A DNA stretch of 10,573 nt from Baffinella frigidus (Eukaryota > Cryptophyceae > Cryptomonadales > Baffinellaceae). The stretch lies in the NCBI GenBank assembly GCA_026770585.1, contig MU647786.1:46610-57182 (forward strand). Reading direction: 5' to 3'. Below the pieces are notes generated by a model. That model was not told where the DNA came from. It did no database searches and saw only the letters and a list, made by a program, of their open reading frames with translations. Position numbers and translations under genes: made by a program. Below, one piece after another: positions 1 through 5,706 of the stretch (position 1 is its first letter; every line of letters starts with the position of its first letter).

Positions 1-239
1 ATCCACTCACCGAGCACGGCTCGTGAGGGGGTGTCTGGGGATAATACCTCACATAGAGATAGTCGGAGCGACTTTACACAAGTCACGTCCACTTTTGTGA
101 CAGGTGCCTCTGACACGCATTCTGCAAGTGAAAAAAGTGGAGGGGGGGGTGGATTTATGTTACTCTCAACAAAGTGCTCACCGTTGAGATGGTGAGCCAT
201 CTCTTCGTTGAAGGCATCAGCCTGAAAAAATCCTTCCAT
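1..239 (-). CDS. N-terminal part of an unidentified protein, runs off left edge
   Basis: An open minus-strand frame begins at ATG 239 and stays open through the window's left edge, giving the first 79 residues. The start is well fixed because an in-frame TAA lies two codons upstream (243-245). The protein starts MEGFFQADAFNEEM, has a run of five prolines at residues 30-34 encoded by a C8 tract (142-149 on the plus strand as G8), and continues with a mixed, ordinary composition including three cysteines. It lies about 70 bases downstream of the stop of the next minus-strand gene, whose AATAAA signal is in between. I do not recognise the family. The composition is far more protein-like than the competing plus-strand frame over the same bases. 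The C8 tract is a plausible slippage site. The remainder lies outside the window, so total length is unknown. Confidence 0.7.
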   Translation of the reverse strand, partial: MEGFFQADAFNEEMAHHLNGEHFVESNINPPPPPLFSLAECVSEAPVTKVDVTCVKSLRLSLCEVLSPDTPSRAVLGEW

Positions 240-307
240 TCGTTATGTGGTTTGTCTTTCGAAAATTCACCTATGGCACGCTATTTCAGTCACATTTTTT
301 ATGATTT

Positions 308-313
308 TTTATT
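308..313 (-). terminator. AATAAA poly(A) signal overlapping the stop at 309
   Basis: The minus strand reads GAATAAAAAATC here, so the TAA stop of the small gene above is embedded in a canonical AATAAA. Stop/poly(A) overlap of this kind is common in compact eukaryotic DNA viruses. Role inferred from sequence only. Confidence 0.5.
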
Positions 314-497
314 CAAATGCAATTTTCATGGTGAGAAACACGATGGTGGCGTTGTAAACCACCTGAATGTTCTCCCAAAAATCCTCAAGGACTTCATCGA
401 CCATCCAGTCTACCCGTTCATACTCAGAGGGGTCGACCTCCGCCTCGTCCTCAACACAAGCGTACCTAGAGATGGTGTCGTTGCGGTCAAAATACAT
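309..497 (-). CDS. Small acidic protein, 62 residues, unknown function
   Basis: ATG at 497, TAA at 309-311. The 62-residue product is acidic in its first two thirds (VEDEAEVDPSEYERVD around residues 15-30, then DEVLEDFWEN) and ends in a short hydrophobic stretch (about residues 47-58, VVYNATIVFLTM). That stretch is too short and too polar for a confident membrane anchor. Support for a real gene comes mainly from its flanks: a textbook TATATAAATATA box 50 bases upstream of the ATG (548-559) and an AATAAA overlapping the stop. A longer plus-strand frame covers the same bases but has no such signals. I do not recognise a family. Acidic small proteins in large viruses are often protein-binding or nucleic-acid mimics, but nothing in the sequence establishes that here. 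Confidence 0.6.
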   Translation of the reverse strand: MYFDRNDTISRYACVEDEAEVDPSEYERVDWMVDEVLEDFWENIQVVYNATIVFLTMKIAFE

Positions 498-547
498 GAT
501 TTTGCGTGTGCTTTACACTACTGATTAACATGCCCTCGGTTCGAGGG

Positions 548-559
548 TATATTTATATA
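548..559 (-). promoter_or_regulatory. TATA box (TATATAAATATA), possibly bidirectional
   Basis: On the minus strand this reads TATATAAATATA, 50 bases before ATG 497. That places a predicted transcription start near 520-530. Read on the plus strand it is TATATTTATATA, so it might also serve the plus-strand gene at 677. A perfect 6-bp hairpin, CCCTCG-gtt-CGAGGG (533-547), abuts it on the minus-strand downstream side. Confidence 0.55.
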
Positions 560-566
560 GGCAGGG

Positions 567-594
567 AACAACGCCAGACGGTGTTGTTTTTTTT
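567..594 (+). other. Inverted repeat followed by a T8 tract
   Basis: AACAACGCC and GGTGTTGTT form a stem with eight of nine pairs matched around a 4-base loop, and the right arm runs into a T8 tract. It lies just downstream of the TATA element in the plus direction, in the presumed leader of the gene at 677. The shape is that of a terminator hairpin or a Pol III-type T stop, but the host context is eukaryotic, so the role is unknown. Confidence 0.3.
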
Positions 595-634
595 AATATG
601 AAACTCCAGTTGTGCCTGCTTTTGGAGGGTGGTT

Positions 635-1429
635 TTATTTTGGGTATCGCACCACGTCGGTTGCTTTCGTGTTTACATGTTCCTTTGCTTTGGTAGTGCG
701 AAACAGAGGTTGCATATGAGTATGCAGGCTCTTTACTCCTCTGAGGAAATGTTCGAAAAGGCCAAACCACATCTGTCCGGGGGTGTTTGTAACTTGATCA
801 ACAGGCATGGATGTGTCAAACCTGTGACTATCGTACCGGGTGTCACATTGGAGTTCGGACCGGGTTTGTTCACACGCATTGAGAATGAAGTGGAGCTGTC
901 GTTGGCAAGTCGGATGGTGGTCTTGTATCATGATAGTCTTCGCTCTGAGAGCGAGCTTGTTGACATCGAGGAACATGAACGTTGCTTGTATGAGACGAGT
1001 CTCCTCGAAGAGGCACTTCTGATTGATCAGATACATGAGACGGGGTTGGGTAGTGACCCTGAGGATCCTTATTAATGGCACTTTTTGTTGATGCCGTTTT
1101 AATGGCCCTTTTTCTGGATGCCGTTTTTTATTATTATTTTTTTTGATAGCGAAGGTGTGAAGCTTCTGAACAGCCTGTTCCAATTGGGTTTTCAGAGTGT
1201 CCAGGGTTGCTTGTTGATTGGCGGCAATGGGTGACTGTGGTGCGTCCCTCACCATGTCGACAACGTCCATGGTCACCTGAAGTTTTTCAAACAAATGGTC
1301 CAATGCATCACCTGAGTGGGTTGTGTTGCCAGCATTCTCCATTGAGTCGTTGATGTCCTCCGATGGCTGATCAGATTCAGTGGTGTTATCGCTGGTAGTT
1401 GTTAGTTTCGGAGCTCTTAGTTCCGCCAT
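635..1429 (-). CDS. Hypothetical protein with coiled-coil-like region; 3' half doubtful
   Basis: The frame runs from ATG 1429 (MAELRAPKL) to TAA at 635-637. Another in-frame ATG at 1471 is possible, but a TATTTAAT box at 1495-1502 lies only 24 bases before it, so 1429 fits better. The first 100 or so residues look real: a Ser/Thr/Asp-rich segment, then a helical stretch with LDTLKTQLEQAVQKLH. A lysine/asparagine run follows, then two 9-residue repeats (KRHPEKGPL, KRHQQKVPL). The sequence beyond is antisense to the gene at 677-1075 and looks non-coding. The change coincides with an A8 run at about 1134-1141; a one-base difference there would end the protein near 1099 or 1128. Against truncation, the distal stop overlaps an AATAAA (634-639). 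No family recognised. Confidence 0.45.
   Translation of the reverse strand: MAELRAPKLTTTSDNTTESDQPSEDINDSMENAGNTTHSGDALDHLFEKLQVTMDVVDMVRDAPQSPIAANQQATLDTLKTQLEQAVQKLHTFAIKKNNNKKRHPEKGPLKRHQQKVPLIRILRVTTQPRLMYLINQKCLFEETRLIQATFMFLDVNKLALRAKTIMIQDHHPTCQRQLHFILNACEQTRSELQCDTRYDSHRFDTSMPVDQVTNTPGQMWFGLFEHFLRGVKSLHTHMQPLFRTTKAKEHVNTKATDVVRYPK
677..1075 (+). CDS. Acidic hypothetical protein, antisense to the minus-strand frame
   Basis: In-frame ATGs occur at 677, 716 and 722, and the stop TAA is at 1073-1075. From 677 the product is 132 residues; from 716 it is 119. The first ATG has a poor context (T at -3), and the most convincing protein-like sequence begins at 716, so 716 may be the true start. 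The protein has a moderately hydrophobic core (VKPVTIVPGVTLEFGPG, then LASRMVVLYHD) and an acidic helical C-terminal half (ESELVDIEEHERC, LLEEALLIDQ, DPEDPY). No family recognised. It is entirely antisense to the distal part of the minus-strand frame 635-1429, with codon boundaries aligned. I favour this strand because the antisense product is rich in His, Thr and Gln and looks like a shadow. No AATAAA was found downstream on the plus strand, which weakens the call. Confidence 0.55.
   Translation: MFLCFGSAKQRLHMSMQALYSSEEMFEKAKPHLSGGVCNLINRHGCVKPVTIVPGVTLEFGPGLFTRIENEVELSLASRMVVLYHDSLRSESELVDIEEHERCLYETSLLEEALLIDQIHETGLGSDPEDPY
1075..1128. repeat. Two 27-base tandem repeats
   Basis: The plus strand holds two copies of a 27-base unit beginning TAATGGCMCTTTTT and ending ATGCCGTTT, starting at about 1074 and 1101. 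Because 27 is a multiple of three, the copies translate on the minus strand as two related 9-residue units. They directly adjoin the A-rich tract where the minus-strand frame becomes doubtful. Confidence 0.6.
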
Positions 1430-1494
1430 CACATCGGCACATATTGCCTCAATTTGGAGAAGGGAATACATTTGGAAATGCAAGTGGTATGTAA

Positions 1495-1502
1495 TTAAAT
1501 AC
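1495..1502 (-). promoter_or_regulatory. TATA-like box TATTTAAT
   Basis: Minus strand TATTTAAT, 66 bases upstream of ATG 1429 and 24 bases upstream of the alternative ATG 1471. It resembles the TATTTAAG box at 10265-10272 in front of the rightmost gene. The spacing argues for ATG 1429 as the start. Confidence 0.4.
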
Positions 1503-1541
1503 AAAATCAGAGATGACGCTGAAGGTGGTTGTTGTCAATTT

Positions 1542-1547
1542 TTTATT
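1542..1547 (-). terminator. AATAAA poly(A) signal after the exonuclease gene
   Basis: The minus strand reads TGATTTAATAAAAAATTG, so a canonical AATAAA begins three bases after the TGA stop at 1551-1553. Confidence 0.55.
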
Positions 1548-1550
1548 AAA

Positions 1551-2237
1551 TCACAACTGCATCGCCTCAACTTGCGTCTTCGTTGTGTCTGCATCTAGTG
1601 TGCCTGCATCTAGTGTGCCTGCCTCGAAGTTGATTTGGTGATCGGGTCCGACCGTCATGAAGAGCATATTCTCTGGGTTATGGTCTCTCTGGTTATGGTT
1701 CTTCCTCCATTGAAACCCTTCTGGGATAGCTATACGGGGTAGCACTGAAATCTCATATGTGAGACGCGCATCCTCTGCACAGTACTCTGCTAGTTTGTTC
1801 CATTCGCCGGCTTTCGCTTGCACTACTGCCTCTGCCCCAGACCCCGTCTTGACAGTGAACCCATTGAGTCCGAGTAGTAGGTTGAGACCAAAGGTTCTTC
1901 CGATGCACGCCCTTTTGCAGCACTCAAAAACATCGATCGATTTCAATACCCATTTCAACACACGTTCTGGGGCTACATCCAATGCAGTAGTAATAAAAGG
2001 AATATCAAAACTGATGCCGTTGAAGGCTGCGAGGATCGGTGCGTCATCCAGTTCTTTCAGAAAGTCTTTTCTCTTTTGGTAGAAATCATGGATTTTGACT
2101 ACGTGGCCTGATGCATGGAGTTCAGCAAACTGGTAGACCGTTTGCTTGCCTGGCGAGTAGCATGCGGCCACCGTCACCAGCTCTTTCGTTGGATTGAAGC
2201 CCGTGGTCTCAATATCCCACGCGAGTGTTCCCATCAT
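1551..2237 (-). CDS. DEDDy-type 3'-5' exonuclease (RNase H fold)
   Basis: ATG 2237 is preceded directly by an in-frame TAG, and TGA is at 1551-1553; 228 residues. All three motifs of the DEDD exonuclease superfamily are visible: Exo I at residues 8-13 (DIETTG, D8 and E10), Exo II at 73-78 (NGISFD, D78), and Exo III at 152-156 (YCAED, Y152 and D156), making it the DEDDy subtype. Proteins of this fold remove nucleotides from 3' ends by two-metal catalysis. With no polymerase domain and a length near 200 residues, it is a stand-alone nuclease, closest in appearance to the YprB/RNase_H_2 and DnaQ-like groups rather than to a DNA polymerase proofreading domain. A likely role is proofreading, repair or degradation of nucleic acid during viral replication. 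The C-terminal 50 residues are low in complexity and contain a duplicated AGTLD unit from a 15-base repeat. The substrate cannot be told from sequence. Confidence 0.88.
   Translation of the reverse strand: MMGTLAWDIETTGFNPTKELVTVAACYSPGKQTVYQFAELHASGHVVKIHDFYQKRKDFLKELDDAPILAAFNGISFDIPFITTALDVAPERVLKWVLKSIDVFECCKRACIGRTFGLNLLLGLNGFTVKTGSGAEAVVQAKAGEWNKLAEYCAEDARLTYEISVLPRIAIPEGFQWRKNHNQRDHNPENMLFMTVGPDHQINFEAGTLDAGTLDADTTKTQVEAMQL
1591..1620. repeat. Two 15-base tandem repeats in the exonuclease tail
   Basis: Two identical copies of GCATCTAGTGTGCCT (1591-1605 and 1606-1620) encode the repeated AGTLD in the exonuclease C-terminus. The duplication is in frame and outside the catalytic domain. 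Confidence 0.75.
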
Positions 2238-2247
2238 CTACACAAAC

Positions 2248-2616
2248 TCAGACAGCTAGCAGTGCTTTCAGGATACACAACTGGTCCTCTGCGCGCTTTT
2301 GGGAACTAGGTGTGTCCAGTTTGTCGTCGGTCTGCAACCTGATGGAACACACCTTGAGGTAGTCGTGTAGTTGCCGAGTCTTAATGAGGCTAATCTGTGC
2401 CAGTCGTGTGTTGAATAAACTGGTTTCGGTGTGAGTGTCTGCTTGTACCACCTCCGAAGCAATCGTGGCAGCAACAGAGTCTGTCTTCAATTCCTGGAGA
2501 ACTTTCTCTGCAACCACCTTGAGTTCTAACGTTGCGAATGTGGCACTTTTGATATTTCGAGACTTTGTCTTTTCAGACTGAATCGTGACAAATGCTATAC
2601 ACTGGGTGTGCCCTCG
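2248..2616 (-). CDS. Hypothetical protein lacking an ATG start
   Basis: The frame is open from just after a TAG at 2617-2619 to TGA at 2248-2250, about 122 codons, yet contains no ATG. The only bacterial-type candidate is a GTG at 2517. The translation looks genuinely coding: a lysine-rich start (SEKTKSRNIKS), amphipathic helices (LELKVVAEKVLQELK, TDSVAATIASEVVQ), and a charged C-terminal part ending in ILKALLAV. A short frame beginning at ATG 2638 overlaps it and ends at UGA 2573-2575 in the sequence GUC-UGA-A. A +1 slip there would enter this frame. Other explanations are a splice acceptor near 2617 (AAATAG on the minus strand), a non-AUG start, or an inactivating indel. The stop is 10 bases upstream of the exonuclease ATG and in a different frame, so the two are probably on one transcript. 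No family recognised. Confidence 0.5.
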   Translation of the reverse strand, partial: RGHTQCIAFVTIQSEKTKSRNIKSATFATLELKVVAEKVLQELKTDSVAATIASEVVQADTHTETSLFNTRLAQISLIKTRQLHDYLKVCSIRLQTDDKLDTPSSQKRAEDQLCILKALLAV

Positions 2617-2638
2617 CTATTTCTTCTATGCACAGCAT
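2573..2638 (-). CDS. Short leader frame, possible first part of the gene at 2248-2616
   Basis: ATG 2638 opens a 21-codon frame (starts MLCIEEIARAHPV) ending at UGA 2573-2575. It overlaps the ATG-less frame downstream by about 43 bases, in the register that a +1 shift would join. It could be an upstream regulatory frame or the separated N-terminus of a broken or frameshifted gene. The evidence is positional only. Confidence 0.3.
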   Translation of the reverse strand: MLCIEEIARAHPVYSICHDSV

Positions 2639-2708
2639 GACACGGTTTTTTTTTGGTTTTTTGGGTTGTAATTGCCCAAGCGCACACTCGCAAAAACGAG
2701 CCACACAC

Positions 2709-2784
2709 CTACTACCCCACACGAGAAACCCTACTGCCCCACACAAGAAACCCCTACTGCCCCACACAAGAAACCCCTACTAAT
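2709..2784. repeat. 22-24-base tandem repeat, three copies plus a partial
   Basis: Units beginning CTACTGCCCCACACAAGAAA start at 2709 (22 bases), 2731 and 2755 (24 bases each), with a six-base remnant at 2779. They begin immediately at the ankyrin gene's stop and fill its 3' flank. On the minus strand, the transcript side, they are G-rich (TGTGTGGGG, TAGGGG). Confidence 0.75.
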
Positions 2785-4009
2785 CACCTACGGCCGAAAC
2801 CCCCCGGCGTTTGGCCTCGTTGTCGAGGAGTCCCGTGACGAACTCGTTTTCGATCTCGACCGCTTCGTCCATCGCAGTCAAGCCCGCGTGGTTCTTGCGT
2901 CCAAGAGACGCCCCCTTGGCGAGGAGCTCATGGATGCAGAGAAGACCAGCCGAGACGTAGCCATCCTCGTAGACGATGCTGTCGAACGACCCCGCGAAAA
3001 TGTGCAGAGGCGTGTTGCCGTCGTTGTTGATGGCGTCCACGTCAGCACCGAGAGCGACCATCCATGCGAACGTGCTGTTCGTGTCATCGGGGATGCAGTG
3101 AAGCGGCGTGTTTCCCTCGATGTCTTTCGGCGAGAGGTTGAGGTTGGGAAAGAACTCGTGGAGGATGTGGGCCAACTCGTAACCCTTAGGTTGTTTTGCG
3201 GCGAGATGAAGAGGGACCTCGCCCTCGTTGTTGATGGCGCTCGGATCTGCACCGAGTGCGCACATGATGGCGAGGTTGGTGTCTCCGTGGCTGTCGTAGT
3301 TGTCGCTGCACACAAAGTGCGCAGCTGTGTTCTTGTCCCAAGTCCGGAGGCGGACGTCTGCCCCGCTGCGAAGAAGAAGAAAAGTCTCGCATCCCTTGTC
3401 GGCGTAGCAGCTTTCATGCAGAGGAGACCAGCCGGCATGGCAGAGAGCGTTGATGTCGGCGCCAGCTCCGAGAAGAAGTTGGATGACCTTGCAGTAGTTC
3501 GAGGTCGTGTTGCCCTGTTCCCCGCACGCAGCGAGGTGCAGTGCCGTAGAGCCGTTGATAGTTGTACCGGTGACCGACGCGCCGTGGTTGAGAAGAGAGA
3601 GCACTGCCCCGTCGTTCCCGCGGGCGGCAGCGTACGTGAGGGCACTCCACCCCTGCGCGCAGCGGGCCTCGAGTGGCGGCACACCCGGAGTCTCGGTCTC
3701 GCGGATGAACGCCTCGATGACGGGGATCCATCCCAGCTCAGCCGCGAGCATCAGATGTGTCTTGCCGACTTGCAGATCCCCCGAGTCAATGTGCACATAC
3801 GCCCGTGCCCTGGCAAGGGTGTAGGCCCTGCCGGGGCCACGCGCATGCCAAGCCGGTACCTTCTCCACAAGCTTCCTTGCCAACTCCTGCTCGATAAGCA
3901 AGCCTCTCTCCGCCGTGATGCCCTGTAGATCTTGCGCCGAGATGAAGCCCAGCCGGGCAGGCCTCGGGCCCGGGCCCGGGCCCGTGAGGGTCGTGGGCAT
4001 CGGGGACAT
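2780..4009 (-). CDS. Ankyrin-repeat protein
   Basis: ATG 4009 to TAG 2780-2782, 409 residues; the next upstream in-frame codon of note is a TAG at 4028-4030, so no longer start exists. After a Pro/Gly-rich N-terminus (PGPGPRP at 11-17, from a (GGGCCC)3 run at 3966-3983) and a charged helical stretch, about nine ankyrin repeats follow from residue 81 to 395. Clear cores are STALHLAA (154-161), WSPLHES (194-200), VPLHLAA (265-271), TPLHCIP (301-307) and TPLHIFAG (333-340), with the GADV/GADI loops (182-186, 217-219, 321-324). Ankyrin solenoids bind proteins; in large DNA viruses they commonly recruit host factors, often through a C-terminal F-box or PRANC domain. I see neither here. GC content is well above the right half of the window. 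Host-adaptor function is inference. Confidence 0.9.
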   Translation of the reverse strand: MSPMPTTLTGPGPGPRPARLGFISAQDLQGITAERGLLIEQELARKLVEKVPAWHARGPGRAYTLARARAYVHIDSGDLQVGKTHLMLAAELGWIPVIEAFIRETETPGVPPLEARCAQGWSALTYAAARGNDGAVLSLLNHGASVTGTTINGSTALHLAACGEQGNTTSNYCKVIQLLLGAGADINALCHAGWSPLHESCYADKGCETFLLLRSGADVRLRTWDKNTAAHFVCSDNYDSHGDTNLAIMCALGADPSAINNEGEVPLHLAAKQPKGYELAHILHEFFPNLNLSPKDIEGNTPLHCIPDDTNSTFAWMVALGADVDAINNDGNTPLHIFAGSFDSIVYEDGYVSAGLLCIHELLAKGASLGRKNHAGLTAMDEAVEIENEFVTGLLDNEAKRRGVSAVGD

Positions 4010-4044
4010 CGGTTGTGCCGAGCTGATCTACCGGCGCGAGTTGG

Positions 4045-4225
4045 TGAAGGTCTTTTGAGTGGTAGTAAAAAGAATGCAAAATAAGACAGTTTGATAAAAT
4101 TAACATGCTAAAATGTGTAGTAAAACGATTGCCTGATGAAGGTCTTTTGAGTGGTAGTAAAACGAATGCAAAATAAGACAGTTTGATAAAATTAACATGC
4201 TAAAATGTTTAGTAAAACGATTGCC
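4045..4225. repeat. 92-base direct duplication in a divergent intergenic region
   Basis: TGAAGGTCTTTTGAGTGGTA begins at 4045 and again at 4137, and the two copies match almost perfectly to ATTGCC at 4133 and 4225 (period 92). Visible differences are AAAAGAATGC versus AAACGAATGC and TGTGTAG versus TGTTTAG. The block is AT-rich and sits between the divergent genes starting at 4009 (minus) and 4350 (plus). Confidence 0.85.
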
Positions 4226-4273
4226 AAAATGTGTAGTAAAACGATTGCCAAAATGTGTAGTAAAACGATTGCC
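4202..4273. repeat. 24-base tandem repeat, three copies
   Basis: AAAATGTKTAGTAAAACGAT followed by TGCC occurs at 4202-4225, 4226-4249 and 4250-4273, with a trailing AAAATGT. A further single copy lies in the first 92-base unit (4110-4133). The array therefore grew from the tail of the larger duplication. It may act as a repeated regulatory site, or it may simply be a slippage product. Confidence 0.85.
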
Positions 4274-4349
4274 AAAATGTCATCATTTTCAAAGAAGAAT
4301 TCGAATTTTTTGAGCAGACCGGATTTGATCACAAAGACACCTCGCACCC

Positions 4350-5531
4350 ATGGGACACCCGTGTTCTGCTGGTTTGGATGCCATCATCCTGGCCGGGCTG
4401 GACTCTCAGACCATCCTTGCCGGGTTGCAGTGGCATCACCCACTGCCAGTGCCTGATTCCTTCACGACGTCGATCGATGAGACACTGGACGTCTTGGCCA
4501 AGATCCTCACAGGCCGCGACTCCCTCGGTTCGCTGCACGGCGTGCTTCACAAGGGCGTGCTGTACGACTGGCCCGCTGGCGTCTCGCTCGTCTCGCTCGA
4601 CTCGCTCGTCTCGCTCGGCCCGCTCGTCTCACCCGGCCACACCTCGCTCGGCTCGCTCGGCCCGCTCGTCTCACCCGGCCACACCTCGCTCGGCTCGCTC
4701 GGCCCGCTCGTCTCACCCGGCCGCCCTTCGCTCGGCTCGCTCGCCTCGCCCGGCCGCGGCTTGCTCGACTCGCTCGGCCGCGACTCACTCGACTTGCCCG
4801 GCCGTGGCTTGCTCGGCTCGCTCGCCTCGCCCGGCCGCGACTCGCCCGGCCGCGACTCGCCCGGCCGCGACTCGCCCGGCCGCGAGGTTGACCTGGCGTG
4901 CATCATCTCCCAAGACGACCAGTGCAACACTTGCAACGTGCTTCAGGTGCGCGCCTTCCGTGAGCAAAATGAGATCAATCTGCGGGTGATCGTCGAGCAC
5001 ACTTATTTCCTGCAGGACCAGGAGATGAACATCAGCATCGCCCTTGGCAAGACCATGACGTTCGGCGATTACTTTCGACTGCTCGAGATCAAGGGCGTTG
5101 ACGAGCCGACGCCGGTGGTCGACGAGCAGACGCCGGTGGTTGAGACCATCTCTAGGTTCGGACCCGCGAACATCTTGGCTCAGACCTCCGCTGGGCCCGA
5201 CACGGTCACCCCCGCGCCCATCTACACTCGCAAGAAACAATCCACTGAGGTCGACTCGCAGCTCTTCGGCTTCCACGACTTCCAAGTCAAGGACATCCAA
5301 GCCAAGGGGGGGGCGGAGATGGACTTTCTCGCCTCACTCCTTGCGCGCTCGCGCATCAGGCAGCCTCTCGAGGTCTCCTTCTGCACGTGGCATGAGATCA
5401 TCCCTCCCGAGACCAAGGATTCCAAGACCAAGCGTGTCAAGACCAATTCTGCCAAGACCAATTCTGTCAAGACCAATTCTGCCAAGACCAAGCGCCGCGA
5501 ATTGCTGCGCTGGCGTGGCGTGAGCAACTAG
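4350..5531 (+). CDS. Repeat-built hypothetical protein
   Basis: ATG 4350 (in-frame TGA at 4326 upstream) to TAG at 5529-5531, 393 residues. No family recognised. The N-terminus has three related AGLD/LAGL units (residues 7-26). Residues 79-179 are low complexity, built from LVS/LGS/SPG units: a 14-residue unit (42 bases) repeated at 95-136, then PGRDS repeated three times (161-178). Residues 180-250 look folded (ACIISQDDQCNTCNV with a CNTC pair, EINLRVIVEHTYFLQDQEM, TFGDYFRLLEIKG). VDEPTPV/VDEQTPV is another duplicated unit (250-264). The C-terminus carries lysine-rich KTNSA/KTNSV repeats (364-380) and ends KRRELLRWRGVSN, a plausible nuclear or nucleic-acid-binding tail. GC content is as high as in the ankyrin gene across the intergenic region, and the two may have arrived together. 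No AATAAA seen after the stop. Confidence 0.75.
   Translation: MGHPCSAGLDAIILAGLDSQTILAGLQWHHPLPVPDSFTTSIDETLDVLAKILTGRDSLGSLHGVLHKGVLYDWPAGVSLVSLDSLVSLGPLVSPGHTSLGSLGPLVSPGHTSLGSLGPLVSPGRPSLGSLASPGRGLLDSLGRDSLDLPGRGLLGSLASPGRDSPGRDSPGRDSPGREVDLACIISQDDQCNTCNVLQVRAFREQNEINLRVIVEHTYFLQDQEMNISIALGKTMTFGDYFRLLEIKGVDEPTPVVDEQTPVVETISRFGPANILAQTSAGPDTVTPAPIYTRKKQSTEVDSQLFGFHDFQVKDIQAKGGAEMDFLASLLARSRIRQPLEVSFCTWHEIIPPETKDSKTKRVKTNSAKTNSVKTNSAKTKRRELLRWRGVSN
4591..4735. repeat. 42-base coding minisatellite
   Basis: Inside the plus-strand gene, ACCCGGCCACACCTCGCTCG recurs at 4631 and 4673 (period 42), flanked by degenerate CTCGCTCGGC/CTCGCTCGTC units. The unit is CG-rich and in frame, so copy-number change would not break the gene. 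Confidence 0.8.
4831..4884. repeat. 15-base coding tandem repeat (PGRDS)
   Basis: About three and a half copies of a unit reading CCCGGCCGCGACTCG encode PGRDS. In frame and distinct from the preceding 42-base units. Confidence 0.75.
5441..5505. repeat. 15-base coding tandem repeat (KTNSA/KTNSV)
   Basis: Four copies of AAGACCAATTCTGYC encode the lysine-rich tail of the gene at 4350-5531. Confidence 0.75.
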
Positions 5532-5706
5532 GCGCTGAGAAATTGGGTGTGATTACGTGGTTGGAACCATTTATTGAATACATCTTATTTTTCTCCCACA
5601 CTACACTCGCGTCTGACTTGGGGGTGGGTTGATGCACATGGTCCTTAAGACGTTCCCTTCTACCCTACACTCGCGTGTTGCTTTCGAGGGGGTGGTGCTA
5701 TGAGCC
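5532..5706. other. Intergenic region between convergent genes
   Basis: This gap separates the plus gene ending at 5531 and the minus gene ending at 5707. It holds an AATAAA on the minus strand (5570-5575) that would serve the minus gene, and an imperfect duplication in which CTACACTCGCGT occurs at 5601-5612 and 5665-5676, each followed by a G-rich stretch and a CCTTA motif. No coding frame stands out. Confidence 0.5.
5570..5575 (-). terminator. AATAAA poly(A) signal, 3' of the gene at 5707
   Basis: Minus strand reads TTCAATAAATGG about 135 bases after the TAA at 5707-5709. It is the only canonical signal in the gap. Confidence 0.45.

Noticed and set aside
1-195. Plus-strand open frame from the left edge, Ser/Thr-rich
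   Set aside because: The minus-strand frame over the same bases (ATG 239) is a better protein with a defined start and spacing that matches its neighbour.
174-524. Plus-strand frame of about 116 codons
   Set aside because: It begins at a GTG and is antisense to the small acidic gene at 309-497, which has TATA and AATAAA signals.
567-594. Rho-independent terminator
   Set aside because: The shape fits, but the surrounding signals are eukaryotic, so I list it only as an inverted repeat.
525-770. Minus-strand frame of about 81 codons
   Set aside because: It spans the TATA/hairpin region and has shadow-like composition; no start signals.
2672-3928. Long plus-strand frame, about 418 codons
   Set aside because: It is antisense to the ankyrin gene; high GC keeps the opposite strand open. 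The minus strand has unmistakable ankyrin repeats.
4045-4273. CRISPR array
   Set aside because: The repeats are contiguous tandem copies with no unique spacers, and no cas gene is present.
4205-4456. Plus-strand frame starting with MFSKTIAK repeats
   Set aside because: It is simply a reading of the 24-base non-coding array, in a different frame from the gene at 4350.
4378-5523. Several Arg/Ser/Ala-rich frames on both strands
   Set aside because: These are shadows of the CG-rich minisatellite in the gene at 4350-5531; any frame stays open there.
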